Of a stretch of 50,609 bases of DNA, positions 23,318 to 32,194 are shown one piece after another. The DNA is taken from assembly GCA_035575235.1 (NCBI GenBank), contig DATLYA010000411.1, forward strand, positions 1-50,609, written 5' to 3'. The stretch is from SYOC01 sp035575235. GTDB taxonomy: Bacteria > Desulfobacterota > Binatia > Bin18. The notes beneath the pieces were generated by a model that saw only the letters and a list, made by a program, of their open reading frames with translations, made no database searches and had not been told where the DNA came from. Within the stretch, counting starts at the first letter, position 1. Each line of letters starts with the position of its first letter. The position numbers and the translations under genes were made by a program.

Positions 23318-24778
23318 TTATGTCAGTTCCTTTGGCGCATCGCCGCGCCCGCGCAGTACATACGTTTCTACAAACTCCGGATTTTCCGCTTGCAGTTTCA
23401 TGTATACGTTGATGCCGTATTCTGTCCACTCCCTCAGGAAGTCACAATAGTGCAAATTCGGTAGCGCGCCGTCGCCAAACTGGGTGTAGGCTTCATGGTA
23501 ACAGCCGCCGCCACATAGCCCACGAATCCAACACGTCTGACAGACCGGTTTATTGCCGACGTGGGCGCCATTGAGAAACTCGTTGAGGCGCTCGTACTGC
23601 AAACCATCCTTCACGTTTCCATACTTATGCTCTTCCGAGCCGGGGAACCGATGACAGAGATACACATCTCCATTGCCGTCGACATCGAGCAGCCCTAATC
23701 CTGCGCCGCAAGGAAACAATTTGTTCGTGCCGGCATGGAGATCAGTCAGCAGTGTACTCAGATTGGAGAATCCCGTATATTGATTGCGGAGCGCCCGCTC
23801 GACGTACCGTGCGCCCAATTCTTTGAAGCCGTCTAATACCTGCCGGAGGTCCGCGGGCTCAAGCCCATAATCTTCTCCACTTCTTGCCGTGACTGGCGAG
23901 AATCCCACCTCAAAAAACCCGAGTGCAGAGAGATGCTCATAAATGCGGACGATCTCCACCGTTCCTTTCGTCAGCGTTACTCGCGCCACAACCGGGCGGG
24001 CAGTGTAACGCGTCAACAGCCGCTGAAGCCGAGGCAACAGGAGTTCGTAAGAGCCCTTCCGCGATCCTTTCGCGGTGAGGAAGAAGCGGCGCTTGTCATG
24101 TAGCTCTTGCGGGCCATCGATGCTCACGGTGACGCCAAAGCGATGCTCCTGAAAGAAATCGATGACCTCATCGGTAAGGAGCGTGCCGTTCGTCGTAAGC
24201 GAAAAATCGACGCGCTTGCCGGCCTCTTGCGCTTTTTCCTTCGCGTACGCGACGACCTGCTGCAGCAACTTGAAATTGAGCAGCGCCTCGCCGCCGAAAA
24301 AGATCAGGTTCACCTCCTGGTTGCCGTCCGCTTTTTGAAACAGAAAATCCACGCTCGCGCGCGCGGTCTCCCACTCCATCTGCACCGGCGCTGGACCGTA
24401 CTTCGCAGCTTCAGGCTCGTAACAATACGAGCAGTGCAGATTGCATTTGTTGGCGATGTTGAGGACCAGCGACCCCACCGGAAAGCGCGACACATCAACA
24501 ACGGGCTGAATCGGCCGCGCCTGACGCTCACCATCGGTGAATACGTGCAACCGCACAAGCTCATGAATGGTTTCCTGCACTTCGCTTGCGGTAAACTGCT
24601 CGCGCAGCGCAGCGGTCAGTCCATCATCAGTTAACTGAGGGTGAGCTCGGGCATACGACAGAACCGCTTCAGCCGCGGCGTCCATCACAAACAGCGACAT
24701 GCTCTTCGCCGCAACAAGAAGCTTGTCCTTTCCGTAAGGAATCACATGCGCGTTCTCTGGACGAAAGTGGAGGTGCAT
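23318..24778 (-). CDS. qhpD: Radical-SAM/SPASM maturase of the amine dehydrogenase gamma subunit
   Basis: A 486-aa radical-SAM enzyme. The CxxxCxxC cluster motif is at Cys112, Cys116 and Cys119 (KCNLHCSYCY); FFGGEALL follows, and the C-terminus has many SPASM-type Cys (FPCGAG, VYLCHRF, VCQTCWIRGLCGGGCYHE, YCDF). QhpD forms the intrapeptide Cys-to-Asp/Glu thioether bonds in the QhpC precursor in the cytoplasm. The gene lies directly before qhpC. Start ATG 24778 has no clear Shine-Dalgarno sequence; an inverted array fills the gap upstream. Confidence 0.93.
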   Translation of the reverse strand: MHLHFRPENAHVIPYGKDKLLVAAKSMSLFVMDAAAEAVLSYARAHPQLTDDGLTAALREQFTASEVQETIHELVRLHVFTDGERQARPIQPVVDVSRFPVGSLVLNIANKCNLHCSYCYEPEAAKYGPAPVQMEWETARASVDFLFQKADGNQEVNLIFFGGEALLNFKLLQQVVAYAKEKAQEAGKRVDFSLTTNGTLLTDEVIDFFQEHRFGVTVSIDGPQELHDKRRFFLTAKGSRKGSYELLLPRLQRLLTRYTARPVVARVTLTKGTVEIVRIYEHLSALGFFEVGFSPVTARSGEDYGLEPADLRQVLDGFKELGARYVERALRNQYTGFSNLSTLLTDLHAGTNKLFPCGAGLGLLDVDGNGDVYLCHRFPGSEEHKYGNVKDGLQYERLNEFLNGAHVGNKPVCQTCWIRGLCGGGCYHEAYTQFGDGALPNLHYCDFLREWTEYGINVYMKLQAENPEFVETYVLRGRGDAPKELT

Positions 24779-24782
24779 ACGT

Positions 24783-24990
24783 TTACTGACTCATTGCATC
24801 ATTGCTTCATCGGGTCATTTTCTTATTGCATCATCGAGTCATTGAGAAAAATTGAGTCATTGAGTCATCGGAGCATTGAAACATTGAAGACGGATAAAGA
24901 CCAATTGCTCAATGGCTCAATCCCTCAATGATTCAATGGTGCAATTCTTCAATGACGCAATGAGTCAATCACCCAATGACTCAATCCTCT
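24783..24990. repeat. Large inverted ATTGAGTC array, containing copy B of the dispersed unit
   Basis: The first half iterates TCATTGC/TCATTGAG words, the second half CAATGA/CTCAATG words, so the whole 200 bp forms two inverted arms. Positions 24851-24960 are the reverse complement of 15641-15750 at about 94% identity, including the tctttatccgtcttca core. It lies between the qhpA stop and qhpD start. Confidence 0.85.
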
Positions 24991-26649
24991 TCATTCAATC
25001 GGCTGAAAATTAAATTTCTCCGGCATAACCAATAATGACGCCCGCGCCCCGATTGGCCGCTTCGCGCCATCGGGCGTATACCATGCCTCGACCCAGACAT
25101 CACCGACATTATGCTCTAACCGCTCACGCTTCGCGTTCGGCCCGTCTTCGGCGGGAATAAACAGACCGTTGGCGTCAACCGCCCCCACGAACTGCACGTC
25201 ATCATCATTGTTACGCGTCACGTTTTCCTCTACCTTCCATTGCACCGGCGCTATCCGTCCGATTCTGACGTCATCCGCCGTGCCTTTCACGCCATCTTTG
25301 CCGTTCAAGTATCCAATCGCCTCGAATTGCTCCAGCATTTTTCTGGCGCGAATGCCGCCAGGACGGGCAAACCCTTGTTCAGGGAAGAGGCGGATATAAT
25401 CGACCGTGTGGTAGACGATGAGTGAGGCGTTGCCAGACACGCCATTGATCTTTACCGGGCGCGCGCCAACCTGCGCATCTTTATTTGTTACGACTTCGGC
25501 GATGATTGTGTCATCGCCGTCCTGCTTGAGCGACTGTACGGTTATTCCCTCGCCAAGATTGACAGCGTTTGCCGCAAGTCCACCGGGGAAGCTCATCCCG
25601 AAGAACCTCACCGATTGCTTCTCGCCCGCTTTGAGCGCCGCCGGCGTCACCGACAGCAAATGCGCCGCATCCGTCTTGCGGTAGAGCTCTTCATCCGCGC
25701 CGAGGTCCCCGATATCGGAGAACAAGCGCCGCCCACTCAACGTCGATCCGTCTTCACTGCCGAAGAAGATCTCTTGCTGCTTTTTGCCGCCGTCGATCTG
25801 CGCAGTCCCCCGCCATTGAAACCCCGTGTATACGATCGCAAGCGTTTTTCCCGACACCTTCGCGCCGTCGGCAAACTCGTGCGTGAACTCACCTTCGTAG
25901 CGATCATCCCCCAGAGCTTTCAGTGTCAATTGCCCGGTATAGTCCCCGCCTTTTCCAGCGTCGTGCCCAACGACTTTCCAGGTTCCAGCGTAGTTTGGTT
26001 TTGCCGCCGCCTGCCACTTGGTCCAGGCCTCCGTAGTAAACGGCAGCTGCTTGATGATAGAGGGCATCGCTTCTTTCGTTGCATCCTCATACCAGAAGTT
26101 GCTCAGCAGGCCAGAGGAAGCGGTAACATTTTCCGTGTTCGTCAATAAAGCGAGTTTCAGGTCGGGCATGCGCTTCCAGGCGTCAGGCGTGCGCCGTTGT
26201 AAAGCGATCCGCGCATACGAATGACACTGGACACAAGCTCCCTGCACGACTTTGGGCAGGTCAAGCTGAGCAACGGTGTTGTTGCGTTTTTCTAGCGCAT
26301 ATCGGTAGGGTTCAACCTCGGACGGAGCCAGTCCGTAGTGATCGCTCAAGTACTTCACCAGTGTGCCGCCGTCTCCAGGCTGCAGCTGCACGCCATGGAT
26401 GCGGATCATGCGATCAATCGTCATTTCCCAGCCCTCTGGCGTCTTCCGCTCCGATTCAATGGGCTCCAATTTCCCACCTTGTTGGGCGGCATGGCACATG
26501 CCGCAGCGGCTTTGTAGCAACGCGGCGCCGGAGGACTCCTCACCCCAGCCCAAAGCCGGGCGCCACATCCAGAGCAGACCTAATAGGATGAAAGAAAGTC
26601 TCTTCACTGTCCACCCGACATGCATAATCTGCAATCGCTGAGTTCCCAT
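24991..26649 (-). CDS. qhpA: Quinohemoprotein amine dehydrogenase alpha subunit (di-haem c)
   Basis: A 552-aa periplasmic subunit: signal peptide (LSFILLGLLWMWRPALGWG, residues 18-36) and two c-type haem sites, Cys49-GM-Cys52-His53 and Cys139-VQ-Cys142-His143, followed by three beta-domains. Together with the gamma-subunit CTQ, the haems pass electrons from primary amines to an external acceptor. Start 26649 is chosen for AGGAAAGGGCGGGC; ATG 26625 is the alternative. It is the first gene of qhpA-qhpD-qhpC-qhpB, and its promoter would lie in the 120-bp gap shared with divergent qhpE. Confidence 0.93.
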   Translation of the reverse strand: MGTQRLQIMHVGWTVKRLSFILLGLLWMWRPALGWGEESSGAALLQSRCGMCHAAQQGGKLEPIESERKTPEGWEMTIDRMIRIHGVQLQPGDGGTLVKYLSDHYGLAPSEVEPYRYALEKRNNTVAQLDLPKVVQGACVQCHSYARIALQRRTPDAWKRMPDLKLALLTNTENVTASSGLLSNFWYEDATKEAMPSIIKQLPFTTEAWTKWQAAAKPNYAGTWKVVGHDAGKGGDYTGQLTLKALGDDRYEGEFTHEFADGAKVSGKTLAIVYTGFQWRGTAQIDGGKKQQEIFFGSEDGSTLSGRRLFSDIGDLGADEELYRKTDAAHLLSVTPAALKAGEKQSVRFFGMSFPGGLAANAVNLGEGITVQSLKQDGDDTIIAEVVTNKDAQVGARPVKINGVSGNASLIVYHTVDYIRLFPEQGFARPGGIRARKMLEQFEAIGYLNGKDGVKGTADDVRIGRIAPVQWKVEENVTRNNDDDVQFVGAVDANGLFIPAEDGPNAKRERLEHNVGDVWVEAWYTPDGAKRPIGARASLLVMPEKFNFQPIE

Positions 26650-26768
26650 GCCCGCCCTTTCCTGCCGGCGACAAACTACGAGGTTGAGTTGTCGGCATTC
26701 TATACTTTGAACCTTCTCTGTCAAACCAACCTCTAGGCGGCGCGCACGCGACAACATAGGATAGGGGG

Positions 26769-27533
26769 GTGAACTCCTCGCATGCGCGACTTATGGTTCA
26801 ACATTCGGCTACGGCTACCGGCGCCGGCGTCCGTGTGGCGCTGATCGATAGCGGCATTAACCCGCGCCATCCACACGTTGGCGCGGTTACCGGCGGCATT
26901 GCATTCTTCCTCGCAGAGGACGGAACCGTGCAGCACGCGGATGATTACATCGATCGCCGCGGCCACGGCACCGCACTCGCGGGCATCGTGCGCGCCAAGG
27001 CCCCAGGCGTTAAACTGTACGCGGTCAAAATTTTCCGTGACCCGCGCACGCCGAACGACACCCTTGTCACCTCTATCGCTGTGCTTGAAGCGGGTCTGCA
27101 GTGGGCGATTGCACAGCGGATGCACATTATCAATCTCAGTCTGGGGACGGAGAACCCAGACCACCGTGATCGACTCAGCGCCTTGGTGCAACAGGCCCAA
27201 GCGCAAGGCTCCTTGCTTGTGGCGTCCTCTCCTCCAGGCCGAACCGACATGTTGCCGGCGGCGCTGCCGGGCGTCATTAGCGTCGCCGGCGACGAGACGT
27301 GCGGCTGGGACGATCATCGGTACATCGCAAGAGATCCTGTTCCTTTTCGCGCTCACCCCTGGCCGCGCCCGATTCCAGGCGTGCCTCAAGAGCGCAATTT
27401 TCATGGCCACAGTTGCGCCTCGGCCCACCTGACCGCCGCGCTTGCGCGATTCGCGCAGACAGCGACGCCTCTCCCCTTACACGAAGCGCTTGAGCATCTG
27501 CGGCAGACAGCAAAGGACAACGGTCTAGACTAA
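26769..27533 (+). CDS. qhpE: Subtilisin-like protease that trims the QhpC leader
   Basis: A 254-aa S8-family protein without a signal peptide, so it is cytoplasmic. Catalytic residues: Asp27 (ALIDSGI), His66 (RRGHGTALAG) and Ser215 (GHSCASAH). In Paracoccus QhpE removes the QhpC leader after the thioethers form; the missing signal peptide here fits that. The usual oxyanion Asn region reads SSPPG and is not obvious. Start GTG 26769 with AGGATAGGGG upstream; ATG 26793 is possible. It is divergent from qhpA. Confidence 0.88.
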   Translation: MNSSHARLMVQHSATATGAGVRVALIDSGINPRHPHVGAVTGGIAFFLAEDGTVQHADDYIDRRGHGTALAGIVRAKAPGVKLYAVKIFRDPRTPNDTLVTSIAVLEAGLQWAIAQRMHIINLSLGTENPDHRDRLSALVQQAQAQGSLLVASSPPGRTDMLPAALPGVISVAGDETCGWDDHRYIARDPVPFRAHPWPRPIPGVPQERNFHGHSCASAHLTAALARFAQTATPLPLHEALEHLRQTAKDNGLD

Positions 27534-27652
27534 ACGAATCTGGTATGGTCTGTTCATGAACGGTAGAAGGGAAGGTAAATGTTTATTCAATCAACATTAA
27601 GAGCAACACATGGACGCATGCGGAGCCGAGACAGCCTAAAGGAGGAGGAGTC

Positions 27653-28099
27653 ATGGCCTTACTGCAGGAATTTAAAAAATTCGCTGTGCAAGGTAATGCA
27701 TTAGACATGGCGGTTGGAATCGTTATTGGCGCCGCGTTCGGTAGGATTGTCTCGTCGCTCGTCGAGGATATTATCATGCCGCCTATTGGCCTCCTGTTAG
27801 GCAAGGTGGATTTCTCCAGTCTCTTTATTAATCTTTCCGGCACACCGTATGAAAGTCTGGCTAAGGCAAAAGAGGCCGGCGCCCCTACCCTTAACATTGG
27901 TCTTTTTCTCAATCACGTCATGAATTTTCTCATCGTGGCGTTCGCCATTTTTCTGCTTGTGCAACAGTTCAACCGCTTGAAACGCCAGCCCGAGCCTGCC
28001 CCGGCTGGGCCTCCTACGACGAAAGAGTGTCCGTATTGCTTATCCACCATTCCTCTGAAAGCGACGCGATGCTCTCACTGCACTTCCGATGTACAGTAA
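27653..28099 (+). CDS. mscL: Large-conductance mechanosensitive channel with C-terminal zinc ribbon
   Basis: A 148-aa channel subunit. The first helix contains EFKKFAVQGNALDMAVGIVIG and the pore glycine-alanine pattern; the second helix FLNHVMNFLIVAFAIFLLV follows. MscL opens under membrane tension and releases solutes during osmotic downshock. After the cytoplasmic linker the tail ends in CPYCLSTIPLKATRCSHC, a two-CxxC zinc ribbon; the standard E. coli protein ends in a helical bundle and has no such motif. AAAGGAGGAGGAG precedes ATG 27653. It follows qhpE with a 119-bp gap. Confidence 0.94.
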   Translation: MALLQEFKKFAVQGNALDMAVGIVIGAAFGRIVSSLVEDIIMPPIGLLLGKVDFSSLFINLSGTPYESLAKAKEAGAPTLNIGLFLNHVMNFLIVAFAIFLLVQQFNRLKRQPEPAPAGPPTTKECPYCLSTIPLKATRCSHCTSDVQ

Positions 28100-28443
28100 C
28101 AGCAACGCCTGACGCTTGGGCGACTTGCCTTCCCCATGAGCAGGCCGCCCCACGACCTCTTCTCTCTCCTCCCCTCCCGTAGAAAAAGGAAGTCGGAGGG
28201 GTAGGGTGATCTCGCCCTTACCCATAGTGAGTTTATCTCCAAAAGCCAGGATTGCGTCATGCATCCTAAGCAAGGCCACTGCTTGCTTACCGATGAGAAT
28301 TGTCCATATGCTTTTTCTAACCTGTTCCACTGCTCTCTGACTGCGTGTCGATCTCAGTGAAGCGGCTGTCAGACTTTTCTGGCCCTGAACCTCTTCTTCA
28401 CTCCTTGCTAGAAGACAGACGCTCTGAAGGAGAACAGAATGGT
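28100..28443. other. Intergenic region with a weak hairpin
   Basis: No supported gene. CCCCTCC (28171-28177) and GGAGGGG (28195-28201) can pair across a 17-nt loop and may terminate mscL weakly; the following gtagggtgat resembles the dispersed element at 49702. AAGGAG at 28427 serves the next gene. Confidence 0.5.
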
Positions 28444-29202
28444 ATGAAACTCTTATTTCGGTCTCAACGCCATCGTCCCTGCCGCCGCGTCGCGGGGCTC
28501 CTGCGTGTAGCAGCGTATGCCCGCGCCTCTTGGCGGATGATGTTTTTGCTGCTGAATCTTGTCCACCCCCTTGTGAGCCGCGCTGCCTGTGGAGAAGCAA
28601 TCTCGGCGACAACGCAAGAGCTTATCGCCGAAGAACAAGCGCTCCATACAACGGAACAGACGGTCCGATCGAGCCGGACGCGCCTCCAGATGCTGGAAGC
28701 GCAATTGCAGGATCTGCTGGCCCAACCCCCGGCAAACTACGATCAAACCTTAGCCCGCAAATTGGCGGCGCTCCGCCGTATGGAAGTGGAGCCGAAACGC
28801 CGTACGCTAGAAAATCTGCGCGTTCAACATGAAGACTCTCGTAAGCAGTGGGAGCGTGGCCGGCGGCTCTTAAATCCGCAACTTGTGGAGGCGCAGACGG
28901 CGTTTCAGGCGAAAACCATGACACACGAAGAGTTTTGCCGAGTACGGGAAACGTATCAACAAGCGTTGCGTCTGTATCTGCAAGGGATGCAGAGTTACCG
29001 GCAGGGCATGGATCTCTATGCCCGGGCTCTCAATGAGTGTGCAGACCGCTTTTTCACTCCCTATATCAATGGCTTCACAGAACCTCGGCAATGGGAAGAA
29101 TTGATTGCTCAACTTCAGCGTGGCGATTTTCTCCATGACATTCTTATCCCTATGACTGCCAATGCCGTCAGGAGTGTTCCTCCAGATGCGCCGCCTGAAT
29201 AA
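28444..29202 (+). CDS. Exported coiled-coil hypothetical protein
   Basis: A 252-aa protein. A basic N-terminal stretch is followed by one hydrophobic segment (about residues 30-47, MMFLLLNLVHPLVSRA), acting as signal peptide or anchor. The following 180 residues are highly charged, Gln/Glu/Arg-rich and helical, with heptad-like spacing (TTEQTVRSSRTRLQMLEAQL), so a coiled coil is likely. I recognise no family. Start at 28444 has AAGGAG at 11 bp. It precedes rodZ on the same strand and may be co-transcribed. Confidence 0.65.
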   Translation: MKLLFRSQRHRPCRRVAGLLRVAAYARASWRMMFLLLNLVHPLVSRAACGEAISATTQELIAEEQALHTTEQTVRSSRTRLQMLEAQLQDLLAQPPANYDQTLARKLAALRRMEVEPKRRTLENLRVQHEDSRKQWERGRRLLNPQLVEAQTAFQAKTMTHEEFCRVRETYQQALRLYLQGMQSYRQGMDLYARALNECADRFFTPYINGFTEPRQWEELIAQLQRGDFLHDILIPMTANAVRSVPPDAPPE

Positions 29203-29308
29203 TTTACACTCCCCCTATGGAAAAAAGGTTCTACAGTCTTGTATGTGCGTAGAGAAGGGACCGAGACTTCCATCTTCGTGTTATCACTCTACATTGTAGG
29301 AGCCGGTA

Positions 29309-30313
29309 ATGGCACAAGTCGCCAACGTATTACGCCAAACCAGAGAACAACGGGGCATGTCTCTCGAAGAGGTGGCGCAAAGAACTCGCCTTCCTCTCGC
29401 CTATCTGATCCTCATGGAAGAACAAACCGCGGAGGGGAAATGGCAGACGCGACTGCTGCCCGATCCGTTGTACCTTATTCCCCATTTGCGAGAGTACGCG
29501 ACGTTTCTTGATCTTGATCCGAACATTGTCGTCGCCCAGTTCACGAACGAACTCCAAGAGGCGCAAGAAAAAGGGACGAAAATATTAGCCTCTGAAAAAC
29601 AGACTCAACTGTTAGCGCCTTCTACGCAGCGATCTCGAGCGATTACCTTTTCAATTGTCTTGGCGTCGGTGTTGATTACCCTTGCCTTCATTGGTCAATA
29701 CAGTGACATGAGCGCCCGTGCGCCCGGCCTGAGAGATAATCGTGTGCTGCCTTCCGCTGAGGCGCCATCGGTCTCACGGTCGCAACCGCAACCTGTAGCT
29801 CCCTCACCAGCACCGCCGGCTTCGCTAACGGCCCCTCAGACCATGCCCCCGCCAGCCTCCTCTTCGCAGTCGGCCTCTTCTCAAACGGCATCCTCATCTT
29901 CACCATTCCCTACCGCTGCTCCAGCCACACCCCCGATGGCCAATGCTGCGCGTCCAGACAACCCACTTGATACGGCCAGCCAGGCTGAAACCAAGACAGT
30001 GGCCGCCGCGCCTCAAGCGTCTACTAGCAGCCCCGCACATACACTGCGGGCACAGGCAAAAGAGGCTACCTGGATTCGCGTGTTGGCTGAAGGGCAGCCG
30101 CCACGGGAAATGATTTTGCGGCCAGGGCAGTCTGCAGTATGGACTTCAGACTCGACCTTCCAAATTACTCTGGGCAACGCCGGCGGCGTCACGCTCAATT
30201 TGGATGGTCAAGACTTGCCGCCGTTTGGGAAATCCGGACAAGTCATCCGCAACATCCGCCTGCCATTTGCATCGACCTCGGGACAGACTAAAGCAACGCG
30301 GAGCACGGAATAA
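29309..30313 (+). CDS. rodZ: RodZ-like cytoskeletal protein
   Basis: A 334-aa single-pass protein. The N-terminal HTH_25 domain (LRQTREQRGMSLEEVAQRTR, to about residue 80) would contact MreB; the membrane helix is at about 112-130 (ITFSIVLASVLITLAFIG). A Ser/Pro/Ala-rich periplasmic linker leads to the C-terminal DUF4115 domain (ATWIRVLAEGQPPREMILRPG). This matches RodZ in order and size. RodZ connects MreB with the elongasome in rod-shaped cells. GGAG precedes ATG 29309. Confidence 0.92.
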   Translation: MAQVANVLRQTREQRGMSLEEVAQRTRLPLAYLILMEEQTAEGKWQTRLLPDPLYLIPHLREYATFLDLDPNIVVAQFTNELQEAQEKGTKILASEKQTQLLAPSTQRSRAITFSIVLASVLITLAFIGQYSDMSARAPGLRDNRVLPSAEAPSVSRSQPQPVAPSPAPPASLTAPQTMPPPASSSQSASSQTASSSSPFPTAAPATPPMANAARPDNPLDTASQAETKTVAAAPQASTSSPAHTLRAQAKEATWIRVLAEGQPPREMILRPGQSAVWTSDSTFQITLGNAGGVTLNLDGQDLPPFGKSGQVIRNIRLPFASTSGQTKATRSTE

Positions 30314-30347
30314 AGAATGATGAATGGGGCGCCCAGCTAGAGAGTTG

Positions 30348-30381
30348 GATAGAGACAGAGAAGGCCGGGACAGTCTCTATC
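30348..30381. terminator. Inverted repeat between rodZ and qhpF
   Basis: GATAGAGAC (30348-30356) and GTCTCTATC (30373-30381) are perfect 9-bp arms around a 16-nt GC-rich loop, between the convergent rodZ and qhpF genes. It could be a bidirectional terminator, although the T-run is short. Confidence 0.55.
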
Positions 30382-30439
30382 GCCATTTCTGTCTTCTCAC
30401 CCGTTCGCCCACTGGTCTCGTCGTTCCTATTTGTTTTGT

Positions 30440-32194
30440 TTACGCGCTCTGCCGTTCCCATTCTTTAAGTGCGGTGTAAATACCTGTGGCGGACGAGGGT
30501 AGAGCGCCGTAGCGTCCTCGCCACGCCACGCGACCATGATCAAGCACGATCACCGGGTCATCGTCCCGTAATGAAGATACACGATGGGTCACAAATAGTA
30601 TCGTTTTGTTTTGCATCAATGTGTCAAGCGCCGCACGCACCTGCGCCTCACTGGCGGCGTCAAGCCCAGACAACGCTTCATCAACAATAAGTATTCCCGA
30701 CTGTTTCAACACCGCGCGCGCGAGCGCAAGCCGTTGTTTTTGCCCGGTCGAAAGTCGCGCGCCCCGCTCTCCCACCACGGTGTCATATCCCTGTGGCAGC
30801 GTGGTGATAAACTCGTGTAACCCGACAAGCCGCGAGGCAGCGATCACCGCTTCAAGTGGCGCAGTGGGGCTGGCATAGCGCACGTTCTCCAGGATTGACG
30901 CGTGAAACAACACTGGATCATGGTTTACCACGGCGATCTGACCGCGCAACCAGGTCGGGTCCAATTCAGCAAGCGGATGCTCGTCGAGCAAAATGACGCC
31001 GCCCTGCGGTTCGTAGAGGCGGGTCAATAAATCAACCACGGTGGACTTCCCTGTTCCGCTGGCGCCGAGAATGGCAAGACGCCCTCCGGCTGGGACGGAG
31101 AAGCTCACATCGAGCAGCAGCGGCTCCTTGTCCTCATAGGCAAAAGAGACCTGGCGGAATTCGAGCGCGCCGCGTAGCACAGTCAACCGTTTTGTCCCTG
31201 TAGAGGTTTCATGAAATTCCTTCCCGGCATCGAGAAATTCGAAGATGCGATCTAGCGACACCCCGGCGCGGGCAAAGCGCAAATAGAGATCCGCCAAGGC
31301 GTGAAGCGGGCTAAATGCGCGTGATTGATAAGCGGAAAACGCGATCAGCGCTCCGATGGTCAACTCACCATTGATCACCAAATAGCCGCCGTAGAGGGTG
31401 GTGAGCACTCCGCCGAGGAAGGCCGCGGCGGTCGAGCAGGAACTGCCCCAATAGCTGAGCATCTCAAAACGCGTCACCGTCTGCACAAAGCGTTCGCCTA
31501 ACGCGCCCAAGCGTTGCAGTTGCAACTGTTCCGCCGTAAACAGCTTGATGAATTTTATTGCCGACAGCGACTCAACCAGAAACGCAGCCATAGAGGCGTT
31601 CAGTTCACGTACTTTGCGCGTCTCTTCTACTATCCGCGGCCGCACCCGCATCACGCCGTACAGTTGCAAAGGCGCGACTATGAGGCTGAGGAAAAACAAA
31701 CGCCAGTCAAGCCAGATGAGAAACCCCACCGTCACCATCAGAATGAGAAGATTCGAAACGAGCGCAAAGACAGTATCGGTCAAGATTGTTTGCACTTCGC
31801 TGATGTCGGTATTGAGGCGAGAGAGGAGATCTCCTACTCTGGTGTGGGCATGGAACCGCAGGGACAACTGCTGCAGATGGGCAAAGAGGTGTTGGCGTAG
31901 AGCAAACAGCACTCTTGCTGTCACTTGCGTATAGTAGTAACGATTCAATGCGCCGACGCCGTAGCCTAGCGCGGTCGCCGCGACCATAACGCCGCTGAGG
32001 GCGTACAACAGCTGGATGTTCTTCGCCAGCAATACATTATCGATAAGCACCTTGGTGAAAATTGGCCACAATAACCCCAATGTGGTCCCAAGAAGCGATA
32101 GCAAGAAAATCAGTACGAGCCGCGGGACAAAGGGCCCCACAAACGGCGTCAACCGCCGCAGGCGAACGAATGAAGCGTGCGCAGAGGCGTTCAT
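30440..32194 (-). CDS. qhpF: ABC transporter, probably QhpF-type exporter of the gamma subunit
   Basis: A 584-aa half-transporter: a six-helix membrane domain (residues about 20-310), then an ATPase domain with Walker A GASGTGKST, signature LSTGQKQ (the usual LSGGQ has Thr here), Walker B ILIVDEALSGLD and H-loop FVTHRVSS. It fits the peptide/lipid exporter group. In Paracoccus QhpF carries the gamma subunit across the inner membrane; the nearby qhpG and the rest of the set support that role here, but a general ABC exporter is possible. Its ATG overlaps the tag stop codon (ATGA). Confidence 0.72.
   Translation of the reverse strand: MNASAHASFVRLRRLTPFVGPFVPRLVLIFLLSLLGTTLGLLWPIFTKVLIDNVLLAKNIQLLYALSGVMVAATALGYGVGALNRYYYTQVTARVLFALRQHLFAHLQQLSLRFHAHTRVGDLLSRLNTDISEVQTILTDTVFALVSNLLILMVTVGFLIWLDWRLFFLSLIVAPLQLYGVMRVRPRIVEETRKVRELNASMAAFLVESLSAIKFIKLFTAEQLQLQRLGALGERFVQTVTRFEMLSYWGSSCSTAAAFLGGVLTTLYGGYLVINGELTIGALIAFSAYQSRAFSPLHALADLYLRFARAGVSLDRIFEFLDAGKEFHETSTGTKRLTVLRGALEFRQVSFAYEDKEPLLLDVSFSVPAGGRLAILGASGTGKSTVVDLLTRLYEPQGGVILLDEHPLAELDPTWLRGQIAVVNHDPVLFHASILENVRYASPTAPLEAVIAASRLVGLHEFITTLPQGYDTVVGERGARLSTGQKQRLALARAVLKQSGILIVDEALSGLDAASEAQVRAALDTLMQNKTILFVTHRVSSLRDDDPVIVLDHGRVAWRGRYGALPSSATGIYTALKEWERQSA

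Noticed and set aside
24783..24990. CRISPR array
   Set aside because: The repeats are 7-9 bp, degenerate and without unique spacers; the arms are inverted, not direct.
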